Positions 15,911 to 24,553 of a stretch of DNA of 64,000 nucleotides are shown here, in pieces. A model generated the notes under the pieces. That model did not search any database, was not told the origin of the DNA, and was given only the letters and a program-made list of their open reading frames with translations. The stretch lies in contig NZ_CP188320.1 of the NCBI RefSeq assembly GCF_050033475.1, positions 1 to 64,000 of the forward strand, read 5' to 3'. The stretch is from Cetobacterium sp050033475 (GTDB lineage Bacteria; Fusobacteriota; Fusobacteriia; Fusobacteriales; Fusobacteriaceae). Position numbers and translations under genes: made by a program. Each line of letters begins with the position of its first letter. Within the stretch, counting starts at the first letter, position 1.

Positions 15911-17461
15911 TTATTTATTCTTTGAACTATTTACAAATCTATCATAAGCAGTTTGATTTATTTTAATAGCTTCATCTAATCCTACTTCTTTTAATCTCTT
16001 TATAAAGCCATTATATGTTTTGTCAAAGTCCTCAGCACCTAGAATCCATTTTTGGCTCATTTCTTTTAAAGTCATTTCAAGTTGTGAATTTATTTTTTGA
16101 ATCTTTTTATTTTCCTCTGGAGTATACTTCAATGTTGGCATTGGATCTACAACATAATCATTTGCCATATACATTTCTGCCCACTCGTTTGCCTGTGGAT
16201 TCCCCCAAGCTTTTTCATATTCATAATCTTGTAATGCTCCTATTCTAAATTGTACTCCTTCACCTCTTAATACTTGTAAAGGATTTTTTCCATCTGCTTT
16301 CATAACTTTATCTGTAAAGTATTTCTTTCCATTTGCATCTCTCTTGAATGTATCCCCTTCAACTCCCCAGTTAGATAACTCAAATCCTTTTTGACTAAAC
16401 CAGTAATCAAAATATTTTATTGCTGCAACTGGATCCTTTGCTGAAGCAGTTATTCCCCATCCTCCTAAGTAAGTTGTTCTTGCATCTGGAGCATATCTTT
16501 TCCCTTTATACTCAGGCGGAGCAATAGCTATAAATTTAAAGTTTTTATTTTTAGATAAAATTTCCTTATCTGTATTGTATGCTGTTGTACTAGCAAACCA
16601 GTCAAAAGTAACTCCTCCAAGATCATTTCTTAACATATAATCTCTTCCTTGGAATCCTCTTGTAAATATCTCTGGATCTATTAACCCTTCCTTATACCAT
16701 TTAATTACTTCTTTCATTGCCTCTTTAAATCTTGGTTGCTCTGGTCCATATTCAACTTTTCCATTATCTACATAGAATCCAAATTCTGCTCCAAATAATC
16801 CTAATAATTCCTTATCTGCAAATTCTGTTGTTCTATCAAAATATGGTACTTCATCTGCAATTCCATTTCCATTTGGATCCTTCTCTTTAAAGGCCTTCAT
16901 AACTTGATAGAATTCTTCCATAGTTTGAGGTTGTTTTAATCCTAATTTATCTAACCAATCTTGTCTTATAAAGATACCCTGTGCTGCCCTCATTGCATAC
17001 CAATCATAATAATCTGGTATAAAATAAATTTTACCATCTGCTGCTACAGCATCCATTTTATATCTTGGATATTTTTCAAAGAATGCTTTTATATTTGGTG
17101 CATGTTTATCTATTAAATCATTTAGTGGTATCATTCCACCTTCCATTCCTAAACTTTCTAATTTATCTGGGAAAGAAAGAGAAATTATATCTGGTAATTT
17201 TCCTGAAGAAATTGCTAGGTTAAATGCTTGCATTTCATCAGTTAAATTTTTAGAACTAGCACTTTTTAACTTTACATTTGTATCTTTGAAAGCTTCTTGG
17301 AATACTGACCAGCTTTCATCATAAACTTTACCATTTTGAATTGCTAAAATTGTCATTTCTGTTGGTTTCTTTGTTATTTTATAATCTACATTTTCACTTC
17401 CAAAAACATTAACTTGTAACATTCCAATTGCTGCTAATAAGTAAGCTATTCTTTTAGTCAT
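15911..17461 (-). CDS. ABC transporter periplasmic solute-binding protein (paralog 1)
   Basis: This 516-residue precursor has a Sec signal (MTKRIAYLLAAIGMLQVNVFGSE) and, like its paralog, no lipobox Cys. The same landmarks appear: PDKLESLGMEGGMIPLNDLID, DPNGNGIADEVPYFDR, FDWFASTTAYNT and AYGGWGIT-type segments. The start at 17461 follows AGGGGG; an in-frame ATG at 17494 would overlap the end of the sulfatase gene. It lies 14 nt after the sulfatase stop, so sulfatase and binding protein are one transcript. Presumed to deliver oligosaccharide to the permeases encoded at 24596-26467 on the opposite strand. Confidence 0.9.
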   Translation of the reverse strand: MTKRIAYLLAAIGMLQVNVFGSENVDYKITKKPTEMTILAIQNGKVYDESWSVFQEAFKDTNVKLKSASSKNLTDEMQAFNLAISSGKLPDIISLSFPDKLESLGMEGGMIPLNDLIDKHAPNIKAFFEKYPRYKMDAVAADGKIYFIPDYYDWYAMRAAQGIFIRQDWLDKLGLKQPQTMEEFYQVMKAFKEKDPNGNGIADEVPYFDRTTEFADKELLGLFGAEFGFYVDNGKVEYGPEQPRFKEAMKEVIKWYKEGLIDPEIFTRGFQGRDYMLRNDLGGVTFDWFASTTAYNTDKEILSKNKNFKFIAIAPPEYKGKRYAPDARTTYLGGWGITASAKDPVAAIKYFDYWFSQKGFELSNWGVEGDTFKRDANGKKYFTDKVMKADGKNPLQVLRGEGVQFRIGALQDYEYEKAWGNPQANEWAEMYMANDYVVDPMPTLKYTPEENKKIQKINSQLEMTLKEMSQKWILGAEDFDKTYNGFIKRLKEVGLDEAIKINQTAYDRFVNSSKNK

Positions 17462-17475
17462 ATTTCCCCCTAAAT

Positions 17476-18864
17476 TTATTTTATATTTATCCAATCTTTT
17501 TTATCAATGCACCATTCTTTTAAATCATTTTTCATTTCTAGTTTTATCTTTTGAAATTCTAAATTGGTTTCTAAATTATTCATTTCCATTGAATCTTTTT
17601 CTAAATCATATAATTCTTCCTTATCTCTTGGATCATAAATATATTTAAATTTACTATTACTTACCGAACGTCTTATATCTCCAATTGCCACTTGATTACC
17701 TGAATATTGAGTATAAACATTTCTTAATTTATCTTGTGAGATTTTTTCTTCAATATATTTCATTAAAGATTCTCCATCTAAATTAATCTCTTCTTTTATA
17801 TCCAGATATTCTAAAATCGTTGGTAATATATCTAAATGACTTACTGGCATTTGAATTTTTAAAGGTTTTATATTAGGAATTTTTATTATTAAAGGAACTT
17901 TTATAGCCTGATCATACATTTCCATTTTCTGGAACATTTTATGTTGACCTAAATGATCACCATGATCCGCAGTAAAAATTATAATACTATTTTCATAAAC
18001 ACCCTTATCCTTTAATTTTTTAAATACTTCTCCTATTAATTCATCTGCATAATTTGTTAATCCTAGATATGCTCTCCATACATTTTCCCAATACTCTAGA
18101 TTGTGTTCTTCTGCCAATTGTGCAGCTATTCCCTCTCTTCGATTATTTGGCTCTCCCTTTGATGGAATATTTATATTTTCTGGCAACTTTATATTTTTAA
18201 ATCTCTCAAAACATTCCTTTGGTAAAGTAAAAGGTGGATGAGGAGCCCATATATTCAAAAACATTGCAAAAGGTTTTTCAAAATTATTTTTTTCTTCTAA
18301 AAACTCTAAACAATTATTAATATAATATCTATCTCTAAATAAATTTATATCCTTATTAAAAAATGAAACTCTTGATCCTGTATAATTTCGCTCTTCTACT
18401 TTATCTCCATGAAGCTCTTTTACTAAAACACGGTCTTCTGGAACTCCAAATAATGGAAGTTTTTTTTCTTTACAGAGTTTTTCATAATCATCATCTGTTA
18501 TTATTTTTTCAAAATTAACTCTTTCTTCCAAAGAAGGAACTAATGTTATATGCTGCATACCAAAGTGTGAAACATCATATCCATTTTGGTCTAAATATTC
18601 ATGTAAAGATTTTAATTTTTTAGTTTCTTCTGGAATATTTTTTAAATCATTTATAACAACTTTAGATTTTGTTGGAAAAATCCCTGTTGCTAAAGCTGTT
18701 CTCGCAGGAACTGATAAAGGACATGTTGTATATGCTCTTTCAAAATGTATTCCTTCTTCTACTAAACGATTTAAATTAGGAGTTACTTCTTTTCCATCTT
18801 GAATCATATTTATGGTATCGGATCTTTGATGGTCAGTTGTAATAAAAACAATATTTTTTTTCAT
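17476..18864 (-). CDS. Sulfatase, Ser-type, cytoplasmic
   Basis: The 462-residue alkaline-phosphatase-fold sulfatase begins directly with KKNIVFITTDHQRSD, the first metal-binding strand, with no signal peptide. The formylglycine motif is SVPARTALATG with Ser51, Pro53 and Arg55, i.e. the serine type, although a Cys sits three residues earlier. Later metal ligands are in FTADHGDHLGQH. A Ser-type sulfatase must be matured by a radical-SAM anaerobic sulfatase-maturating enzyme; none is encoded in this window. It would remove sulfate from imported sugar. It is first gene of a minus-strand operon with a near-consensus promoter (18901-18929), and the leader contains an inverted repeat overlapping the ribosome site. 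Confidence 0.92.
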   Translation of the reverse strand: MKKNIVFITTDHQRSDTINMIQDGKEVTPNLNRLVEEGIHFERAYTTCPLSVPARTALATGIFPTKSKVVINDLKNIPEETKKLKSLHEYLDQNGYDVSHFGMQHITLVPSLEERVNFEKIITDDDYEKLCKEKKLPLFGVPEDRVLVKELHGDKVEERNYTGSRVSFFNKDINLFRDRYYINNCLEFLEEKNNFEKPFAMFLNIWAPHPPFTLPKECFERFKNIKLPENINIPSKGEPNNRREGIAAQLAEEHNLEYWENVWRAYLGLTNYADELIGEVFKKLKDKGVYENSIIIFTADHGDHLGQHKMFQKMEMYDQAIKVPLIIKIPNIKPLKIQMPVSHLDILPTILEYLDIKEEINLDGESLMKYIEEKISQDKLRNVYTQYSGNQVAIGDIRRSVSNSKFKYIYDPRDKEELYDLEKDSMEMNNLETNLEFQKIKLEMKNDLKEWCIDKKDWINIK

Positions 18865-18870
18865 TTTTAG

Positions 18871-18897
18871 ATCAACTCCAGCAGTTTTTATGTTGAT
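18871..18897 (-). promoter_or_regulatory. Leader inverted repeat over the sulfatase ribosome site
   Basis: The inverted repeat ATCAAC-N15-GTTGAT spans the predicted transcription start and reaches the GGAG ribosome site. It could be an operator half-site pair or an RNA hairpin that hides the ribosome site. Confidence 0.35.
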
Positions 18898-18900
18898 TCA

Positions 18901-18929
18901 AGTATATTTTCTTTTATTTTTTCTGTCAA
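18901..18929 (-). promoter_or_regulatory. Sigma70-type promoter of the sulfatase/binding-protein operon
   Basis: On the minus strand TTGACA (18924-18929) and TATACT (18901-18906) are separated by 17 bp. Right after the -10 comes AATCAACATAAAA, related to the element found after the -10 of two other island promoters. Confidence 0.75.
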
Positions 18930-19001
18930 TATTCATTTTTCCTCTTATATTCCATTTTCTATATTTTCAAAAAAAGAATTTAGAATATAAAAAAATAATT
19001 A

Positions 19002-19030
19002 TTTACATTTTTCATTTTTTTGTGTACGAT
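19002..19030 (+). promoter_or_regulatory. Promoter of the kduI operon
   Basis: TTTACA (19002-19007) and TACGAT (19025-19030) have 17-bp spacing. The same -35 hexamer and downstream element recur at the ABC permease promoter at 24487-24515. Confidence 0.6.
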
Positions 19031-19048
19031 GTATCAAAACAAGACTTA
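19031..19048 (+). promoter_or_regulatory. Shared island element, copy 1
   Basis: GTATCAAAACAAGACTTA starts one base after the -10 box. Fifteen to sixteen of 18 positions match the copy at 24517-24534. It covers the predicted transcription start, so it is a candidate operator or an initially transcribed signal. Confidence 0.5.
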
Positions 19049-19166
19049 TCTTTTGTTATATGAATTTTTAAAACTAAAATAAGTCATTTGTTTACAACTT
19101 TTATTTAAACAACAAATAACATTTTATATGTTATATATAAATGAAAACCACAGGAGGACAGTATTT

Positions 19167-20003
19167 ATGAAACTAGATGTTAGATACGCAAATCATCCAG
19201 AAGATTCAAAACATTATACAACTGAGGAGTTAAGAAAACATTATTTAATTGAAACTATGTTTGTTGCTGATGAAGCACAATTGACATATTCTCACGTTGA
19301 CAGAATTATTGCTGGAGGAATTATGCCAGTTAAAGCTTCCGTTGAGTTAAAAGGAAGTAAAGAATTAGGTGCTGAGTATTTCTTAGAAAGAAGAGAACTA
19401 GGAGTTATTAATATTGGAGGACCTGGTAAATTAGTTATTGACGGTGTTGAATATATTTTAAATTCTAGAGATGGAATTTATGTTGGAATGGGTGCAAAAG
19501 AATTAGTATTCTCTTCTGATTGTTCAGAAAATCCTGCTAAATTTTATGTTAACTCTGCTCCTGCTCATATGACATATCCAACTGTTAAAATAGATATTTC
19601 AAAAGCAAGTCCTGTTAAATTAGGAAGCATTGAGAATTCAAATGAAAGAACTATTTATCAATTTGTACATCCAAATGTATGTAAATCATGTCAATTATTA
19701 ATGGGTATGACAGTATTAGAGCCAAATAACATGTGGAATACTATGCCAACTCATACTCATGAAAGAAGAATGGAAGTTTATTTCTACTTTGATATGAAAG
19801 AAGAAACTAGAGTTTTCCATTTAATGGGAGAACCTAAAGAAACTAGACACTTAGTTGTTTCTAATGAGCAAGGAGTTATTTCTCCATCATGGTCAATCCA
19901 TTCAGGAGTTGGAACTAATAGCTATACATTTATCTGGGGAATGGTTGGAGAAAACCAAACATTTACTGATATGGATGCTGTTCCTATGTCTGATTTAAAA
20001 TAA
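19167..20003 (+). CDS. kduI: 5-dehydro-4-deoxy-D-glucuronate isomerase
   Basis: The 278-residue protein has the same length as characterised KduI. It is a cupin with metal-ligand motif MPTHTHERRMEVYFYF (about residues 191-206) and a later His in SWSIHSGVGTNSYTFIWG. The N terminus MKLDVRYANHPEDSKHYTTEELR is diagnostic. It converts 5-keto-4-deoxyuronate, formed spontaneously from the GH88 product, into 3-deoxy-D-glycero-2,5-hexodiulosonate. The start at 19167 is set by CAGGAGGA. It leads the plus-strand operon kduI-kduD-araC-sulfatase. Confidence 0.96.
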   Translation: MKLDVRYANHPEDSKHYTTEELRKHYLIETMFVADEAQLTYSHVDRIIAGGIMPVKASVELKGSKELGAEYFLERRELGVINIGGPGKLVIDGVEYILNSRDGIYVGMGAKELVFSSDCSENPAKFYVNSAPAHMTYPTVKIDISKASPVKLGSIENSNERTIYQFVHPNVCKSCQLLMGMTVLEPNNMWNTMPTHTHERRMEVYFYFDMKEETRVFHLMGEPKETRHLVVSNEQGVISPSWSIHSGVGTNSYTFIWGMVGENQTFTDMDAVPMSDLK

Positions 20004-20024
20004 TTATACTTGGAGGTTAATACA

Positions 20025-20786
20025 ATGTTACAAATGTTCGATTTAACAGGAAAAGTAGCTATGGTTACTGGTGGAAACATGGGAATTGGTAACTCTTTAG
20101 CAATGGGTCTAGCTAAAGCTGGAGCTGATTTATTTATATATACTTATGATCAAACAAATGTTGAAGAAATGAAAAAAGAAGTGGAAGCTTTAGGAAGAAA
20201 AATTGCTTTTGCTTCAGGAGATTTATCTAAAGAAGAAAATGCAATGACTGCAGTTGAAAAATGTATTGAAGCCTTTGGTAAAGTAGATATATTAGTTAAT
20301 AATGCTGGAACTATAAAGAGAAGTCCTCTTTTAGAAGGACCAAATGGAGATTGGAAATCTGTTATAGATTTAAATCTATCTTCTGTTTATTATTTAAGTA
20401 AAACTGCTGCTGCACAAATGGTTAAACAAGGTGGAGGAAAAATTATAAATATAGCTTCTATGCTTTCTTTCCAAGGTGGAAAATTTGTTCCTTCTTATAC
20501 TGCAAGTAAACATGGTGTTGCAGGATTAACAAAGGCTTTTGCCAATGAATTAGCTGATAAAAATATTCAAGTTAATGCAATAGCTCCTGGATATATTGAA
20601 ACTGCTAATACTGCTCCTATTAGAGCTGATGAAAAAAGAAATAATGAAATTTTATCTAGAATACCAGCTGGAAGATGGGGACAAACTTCTGACCTAGTTG
20701 GAGGAGCAATCTTCTTAGCTTCTAAAGCTGCTGATTATGTAAATGGACATATTTTAGCTATTGATGGTGGATGGCTAGTTAGATAG
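20025..20786 (+). CDS. kduD: 2-dehydro-3-deoxy-D-gluconate 5-dehydrogenase (SDR family)
   Basis: The 253-residue short-chain dehydrogenase has the cofactor loop TGGNMGIG (about residues 14-21), NNAG motif near 90, catalytic Ser in INIASM and YTASK (Tyr/Lys near 155-159), and closes with DGGWLVR. Adjacent to kduI, it is best read as KduD, reducing the diketo sugar to 2-keto-3-deoxygluconate with NADH. The start at 20025 follows TTGGAGG; the in-frame TTG at 20010 would overlap that site. It is 21 nt after kduI. Other SDRs of this group act on gluconate, but the context decides the call. Confidence 0.92.
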   Translation: MLQMFDLTGKVAMVTGGNMGIGNSLAMGLAKAGADLFIYTYDQTNVEEMKKEVEALGRKIAFASGDLSKEENAMTAVEKCIEAFGKVDILVNNAGTIKRSPLLEGPNGDWKSVIDLNLSSVYYLSKTAAAQMVKQGGGKIINIASMLSFQGGKFVPSYTASKHGVAGLTKAFANELADKNIQVNAIAPGYIETANTAPIRADEKRNNEILSRIPAGRWGQTSDLVGGAIFLASKAADYVNGHILAIDGGWLVR

Positions 20787-20810
20787 TAATTTAAAAAGGG
20801 AGAGATAACT

Positions 20811-22955
20811 ATGAGAGAGATACTAAAAAATAAAAAATGGGTCTACAGAATTTTAACTTCAACTTTTATTTTAATCTCTCTCTTTTTTATTTTTTCTAAT
20901 TCTTATAAAGAAATTTATTCTATAAATAAAAAAAATGAAGATAATGCTTATAAACTTTCTAGAATTTTCAATATAAAATTTGAATTTTTAAATACTTCCA
21001 TTGATGATATTAAAAATACTACTCTTTTTAAAGAATATTTAGATGCACCTAAAGATTCCTTCTATATTATAAATAATCTATATAAAGAGCTAACTAAAAG
21101 AAACAACATTTACGGTAAACTTGGTTATATTATAAGTTTGACTAAAGAAGATTCAAATATTGTAATAACTCCTCAGGGAACTAAAAATAAAAAGGATTAT
21201 TATGAAGAGTTAGGTTTTAATCTATCCAAAATAAACTCTAATATGACAATGCTTATCGCAAATAATGAAAAAGATATTAGTCTTTTAATTAAAAATAAAG
21301 ACCTTCTTTATCAAAAGAATACCTATTGGATAATAACTTTAGAAAAAGAATTATATTTTTCAGAATTAAATTCTTCTAATTATGATAATTGGTTTTTATT
21401 TTATAATAACCTTTATCCCTTAAGTTCAATAACCAAAATAATTCCAGAATTAAAAGATATAAATCAATCTGATATTTTAATATTTTCTGAAGGATATTTT
21501 TTATTTTCATTATTATATATAAAACCTACTATAAATTATTTTTCAATTTTTATAAAAGAAAGTATACAAATATCTTTTATTTTTGGAATTCTATGGATTC
21601 TTATAACTTTTATTTTAAAATCCTTAGAAGCTCCAATCAAAGATTTAGCTAAAAAAATAGGATTAATTACAGGTCAAAATAATATTATTAATAATTCTAA
21701 TTCAGATATTGATTATATTGAAAAACAATTTGAAGAACTGAATGATAAAAAAAATACTTTAGAAGAACAAATCGATCATTTAGATTCCTTTGCCAAAAAA
21801 AAATTATTAAAAGATTATATCTTAGGAATTGCTGAGTTAAATTCCTTAGACAAAATTCCTTTAGAATCTATGACCAACATAAATGAAAATAATAAAAGAA
21901 TTTGTCTACTTGAAGTATTTGATATGGATTCTCTAGAAGATAATTATGATAATTTTATTCAAACAAAAGATTTTATAATATCTAAATTAGATTTCTTTAA
22001 AATTGAAAAATATATAACTATTGATTATAAAAGTATTGTTCTTATTATTGATGATCGTGACAATAATATTTTAGAAGAACAATTAAAAGAACTCTTAGAT
22101 GAAACTGAAAATAATTATTCTATAAAATTTGTTGCGGCTATATCTGATTTAATGAAAAATATTGAAGATTTACCAAAAGCCTATCGAATTTGTAAAAAAA
22201 TTCTAGAATATAAATTTATATTTAAACCAAATAACATTCTTTTTTATTATAAAATAAATAAAAAACAATTAAATAGTTATTACTATCCAATCGAAATTGA
22301 ATCAAAATTAGTTTCTAAAGTTTTAAATGGAAATGCTTTGGGAGTAAAAAAAGTAGTAGATAAAATTTTTGGAGAAAAAGTTGAATATAATAAAATGTCT
22401 AAAGAAAAAGTAATGGAATTTTCTGCTCTTCTTTACAACACTCTCCAAAGAATTTTATTACAACTACAAGAATTTTATGGAGATAAAAAAATTATTGATA
22501 TTAATATAGACAAAATTTATCGTATTAACGATATTTATAATCTTAAAGAAAGTTTTCTATCTATTTTATTAGATATCTGTAAAATAACTAAAACAGAAGA
22601 TCAAAATGATGTAGATATTGTCCAATTAAAAATTAAAACTTATCTAGAAGAAAACTATTCTAAAGATTTATCCTTAGAAAATTTAGCCGATTATTTAGGG
22701 CATTCCTTTAAATATACCAGTATTTTATTCAAAAAAGTTATGGGAGATAATTTTAAAAATTATTTAAATCTATATAGAATAAAACGTGCTAAGGAATTAA
22801 TGTATAATGATAAATCTTTAAAAATAAAAGATATCGCTTCCCTTGTTGGATGTAATAGTTCTAATACATTTATAAGAATTTTTAGAAAATATGAAGGAGT
22901 ATCTCCAACACAATATTTATCAGAAAATGAAGAATTTGAAATAGAAAATATTTAG
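20811..22955 (+). CDS. Membrane-anchored AraC-family transcriptional regulator
   Basis: The 714-residue regulator has a first transmembrane helix (about residues 12-33), an extracytoplasmic sensor region of about 215 residues, and a second transmembrane helix (about 250-270). A helical linker (about 300-335) and a degenerate GGDEF-like middle domain (about 355-465) follow. The C-terminal AraC DNA-binding domain (about 604-705) has both helix-turn-helix units (LSLENLADYLGHSFKYTSILFKKVMG and LKIKDIASLVGCNSSNTFIRIFRKYEGVSPTQYL). This architecture is known from regulators beside LplB/YtcP-type sugar importers and senses a periplasmic signal directly. It is co-transcribed with kduI-kduD and is the obvious candidate to control the island. 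The ribosome site is AGGGAGA. Confidence 0.88.
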   Translation: MREILKNKKWVYRILTSTFILISLFFIFSNSYKEIYSINKKNEDNAYKLSRIFNIKFEFLNTSIDDIKNTTLFKEYLDAPKDSFYIINNLYKELTKRNNIYGKLGYIISLTKEDSNIVITPQGTKNKKDYYEELGFNLSKINSNMTMLIANNEKDISLLIKNKDLLYQKNTYWIITLEKELYFSELNSSNYDNWFLFYNNLYPLSSITKIIPELKDINQSDILIFSEGYFLFSLLYIKPTINYFSIFIKESIQISFIFGILWILITFILKSLEAPIKDLAKKIGLITGQNNIINNSNSDIDYIEKQFEELNDKKNTLEEQIDHLDSFAKKKLLKDYILGIAELNSLDKIPLESMTNINENNKRICLLEVFDMDSLEDNYDNFIQTKDFIISKLDFFKIEKYITIDYKSIVLIIDDRDNNILEEQLKELLDETENNYSIKFVAAISDLMKNIEDLPKAYRICKKILEYKFIFKPNNILFYYKINKKQLNSYYYPIEIESKLVSKVLNGNALGVKKVVDKIFGEKVEYNKMSKEKVMEFSALLYNTLQRILLQLQEFYGDKKIIDINIDKIYRINDIYNLKESFLSILLDICKITKTEDQNDVDIVQLKIKTYLEENYSKDLSLENLADYLGHSFKYTSILFKKVMGDNFKNYLNLYRIKRAKELMYNDKSLKIKDIASLVGCNSSNTFIRIFRKYEGVSPTQYLSENEEFEIENI

Positions 22956-22967
22956 GAGGATAGATAT

Positions 22968-24359
22968 ATGAAAAAACCAAATTTACTATTTTTATTTGCT
23001 GATCAATGGCGTCGTAATGCCATTGGATTCATGAATAAAGAAAAAGTTATGACACCTAATTTAGATCAATTTTCAAAAACAGCAAAGGTTTTCAATAATG
23101 CCTACAGTACTTGTCCTTTATGCTCTCCAAGTAGAGCTACAATTTTGACAGGAAAATATCCTATTTCCCACGGAGTTATAACTAATTGTAAACCTGGATT
23201 AGACAATGTATTTTTAAAAGAATCTGAAAATACTATAGGAGATGTTCTAAAAAAAGAAGGATATTCTACTGGTTACATTGGAAAATGGCATTTAGATGAT
23301 CCAGAAGCTCAAAATGGAAATATTCCAAAATCTGGGGCTAAAGATTGGGATGCCTTTACTCCACCAGGACCTAAAAGACATGGATTTGATTTCTGGTACT
23401 CCTATGGAGCTGATGATAATCATTTTACTCCTCATTATTGGATGGATTCTCCAGAACAAATTAAAGTAAATAAATGGTCTGTTGAACATGAAACAGATGT
23501 AGCTATAGATTTTATATCTAAAAATAAAGAAGACAATTTTGCTCTTTTTGTTTCTTGGAATCCACCTCATACACCATTAGATCAAATTCCAGATAAATAT
23601 GTTAAATTATACGATAATCTTGAAGTTGATATTAGAAAAAATGTTAAATTAGATTCTTTAATCGATCATCCAAAAACAATTGAACCATTCTCTTTTACAG
23701 AAGAAAAATATATTGATATGGTTAAAAGATATTATGCTGCAATAACTGGTGTTGATGAAAATTTCCAAAGAATCATAACATACTTAAAAGAAAATAATCT
23801 TTTTGATAATACAATAATTGTTGTTACAGCAGATCATGGTGAAATGCTTTGTTCTCATGGTCTATGGAGTAAACATGTTTGGTATGATGAATCAGTTTCT
23901 GTTCCATTTATAGTTTCCTACGGAGATAAAATAACATATGGATTTACAGATACTGTTCTTTCTGGTGTTGATATAATGCCTACTCTTTTATCTATGCTAA
24001 ATATTAATATTCCTGATTCTGTAGAAGGAAGAGATTTATCAGAAACTATTTTTACTAATGAATATATTGAAAATAATGCTATTACAATGTGTTACACAGG
24101 AAATCAAAAAGTTATTAAGGATTTAAAAGCTCAAGGAAAAAATCCACTTGCATATGGATGGAGAGCTATAATTTCTAAAGATAATACTTACGTATATTTT
24201 AAAAATTATAATGGGGAAGGTATCCCAGAGCAGCTTCTTTACCATAATAAAAAAGATGAATATCAATTATCTCCAGAAATCATTACAGAAGAAGAGAATT
24301 TATTCAAAGGAAAATTGGCAACATGGGCAAAGAAATTTAAAGATCCTATTTTAGATTAA
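22968..24359 (+). CDS. Sulfatase, Cys-type, cytoplasmic
   Basis: The 463-residue sulfatase begins KKPNLLFLFADQWRRNA with no signal peptide. The formylglycine motif is CSPSRATILTG, with Cys52, Pro54 and Arg56. Further active-site segments are GYIGKWHLDD and VTADHGEMLCSHGLWSKHVWYDE. It differs from the Ser-type enzyme at 17476-18864, so the two probably remove sulfate from different positions; which positions cannot be read from sequence. It is the last gene of the kduI operon, 12 nt after the AraC regulator, before a strong terminator. It requires the same maturation enzyme, which is absent from this window. Confidence 0.93.
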   Translation: MKKPNLLFLFADQWRRNAIGFMNKEKVMTPNLDQFSKTAKVFNNAYSTCPLCSPSRATILTGKYPISHGVITNCKPGLDNVFLKESENTIGDVLKKEGYSTGYIGKWHLDDPEAQNGNIPKSGAKDWDAFTPPGPKRHGFDFWYSYGADDNHFTPHYWMDSPEQIKVNKWSVEHETDVAIDFISKNKEDNFALFVSWNPPHTPLDQIPDKYVKLYDNLEVDIRKNVKLDSLIDHPKTIEPFSFTEEKYIDMVKRYYAAITGVDENFQRIITYLKENNLFDNTIIVVTADHGEMLCSHGLWSKHVWYDESVSVPFIVSYGDKITYGFTDTVLSGVDIMPTLLSMLNINIPDSVEGRDLSETIFTNEYIENNAITMCYTGNQKVIKDLKAQGKNPLAYGWRAIISKDNTYVYFKNYNGEGIPEQLLYHNKKDEYQLSPEIITEEENLFKGKLATWAKKFKDPILD

Positions 24360-24361
24360 AT

Positions 24362-24404
24362 AAAAGGACTAAGGTATTTTTTACAATATCTTAGTCCTTT
24401 TAAA
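24362..24404 (+). terminator. Terminator of the kduI operon
   Basis: A 12-bp stem (24362-24373 with 24390-24401) has an A/T-rich loop, directly after the sulfatase stop. Confidence 0.8.
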
Positions 24405-24486
24405 TTCCCACCAAATAAGGATTTTAAATAGTTTTGTTTTTTTTCTATTTTAGCAATATAGAAAATTGCACATAAAAAATTAATGA

Positions 24487-24515
24487 TTTACATTTTATAT
24501 TTTTAACTATATAAT
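24487..24515 (+). promoter_or_regulatory. Promoter of the permease-lyase-GH88 operon
   Basis: TTTACA (24487-24492) and TATAAT (24510-24515) have a 17-bp spacer, using the same -35 sequence and flanks as the kduI promoter. Confidence 0.75.
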
Positions 24516-24516
24516 C

Positions 24517-24534
24517 GTATCGAAATAAGACTTA
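24517..24534 (+). promoter_or_regulatory. Shared island element, copy 2
   Basis: GTATCGAAATAAGACTTA starts two bases after the -10 box and is nearly identical to the copy at 19031-19048. A related AGAACTTAAAA lies 19 bp further on from AGACTTAAAA. Confidence 0.5.
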
Positions 24535-24553
24535 AAATACTCAAACAGAACTT

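Larger units (their letters stand above)
18865..19166. promoter_or_regulatory. 302-bp divergent regulatory region of the sulfated-uronan island
   Basis: This gene-free stretch holds two divergent promoters (18901-18929 minus; 19002-19030 plus). It also has the shared post-(-10) element, the leader inverted repeat of the sulfatase gene, and a roughly 130-nt 5' leader for kduI with short complementary arms (19086-19092 with 19111-19117). A GACTTAT / ATAAGTC inverted pair lies around 19043-19049 and 19080-19085. Confidence 0.6.
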
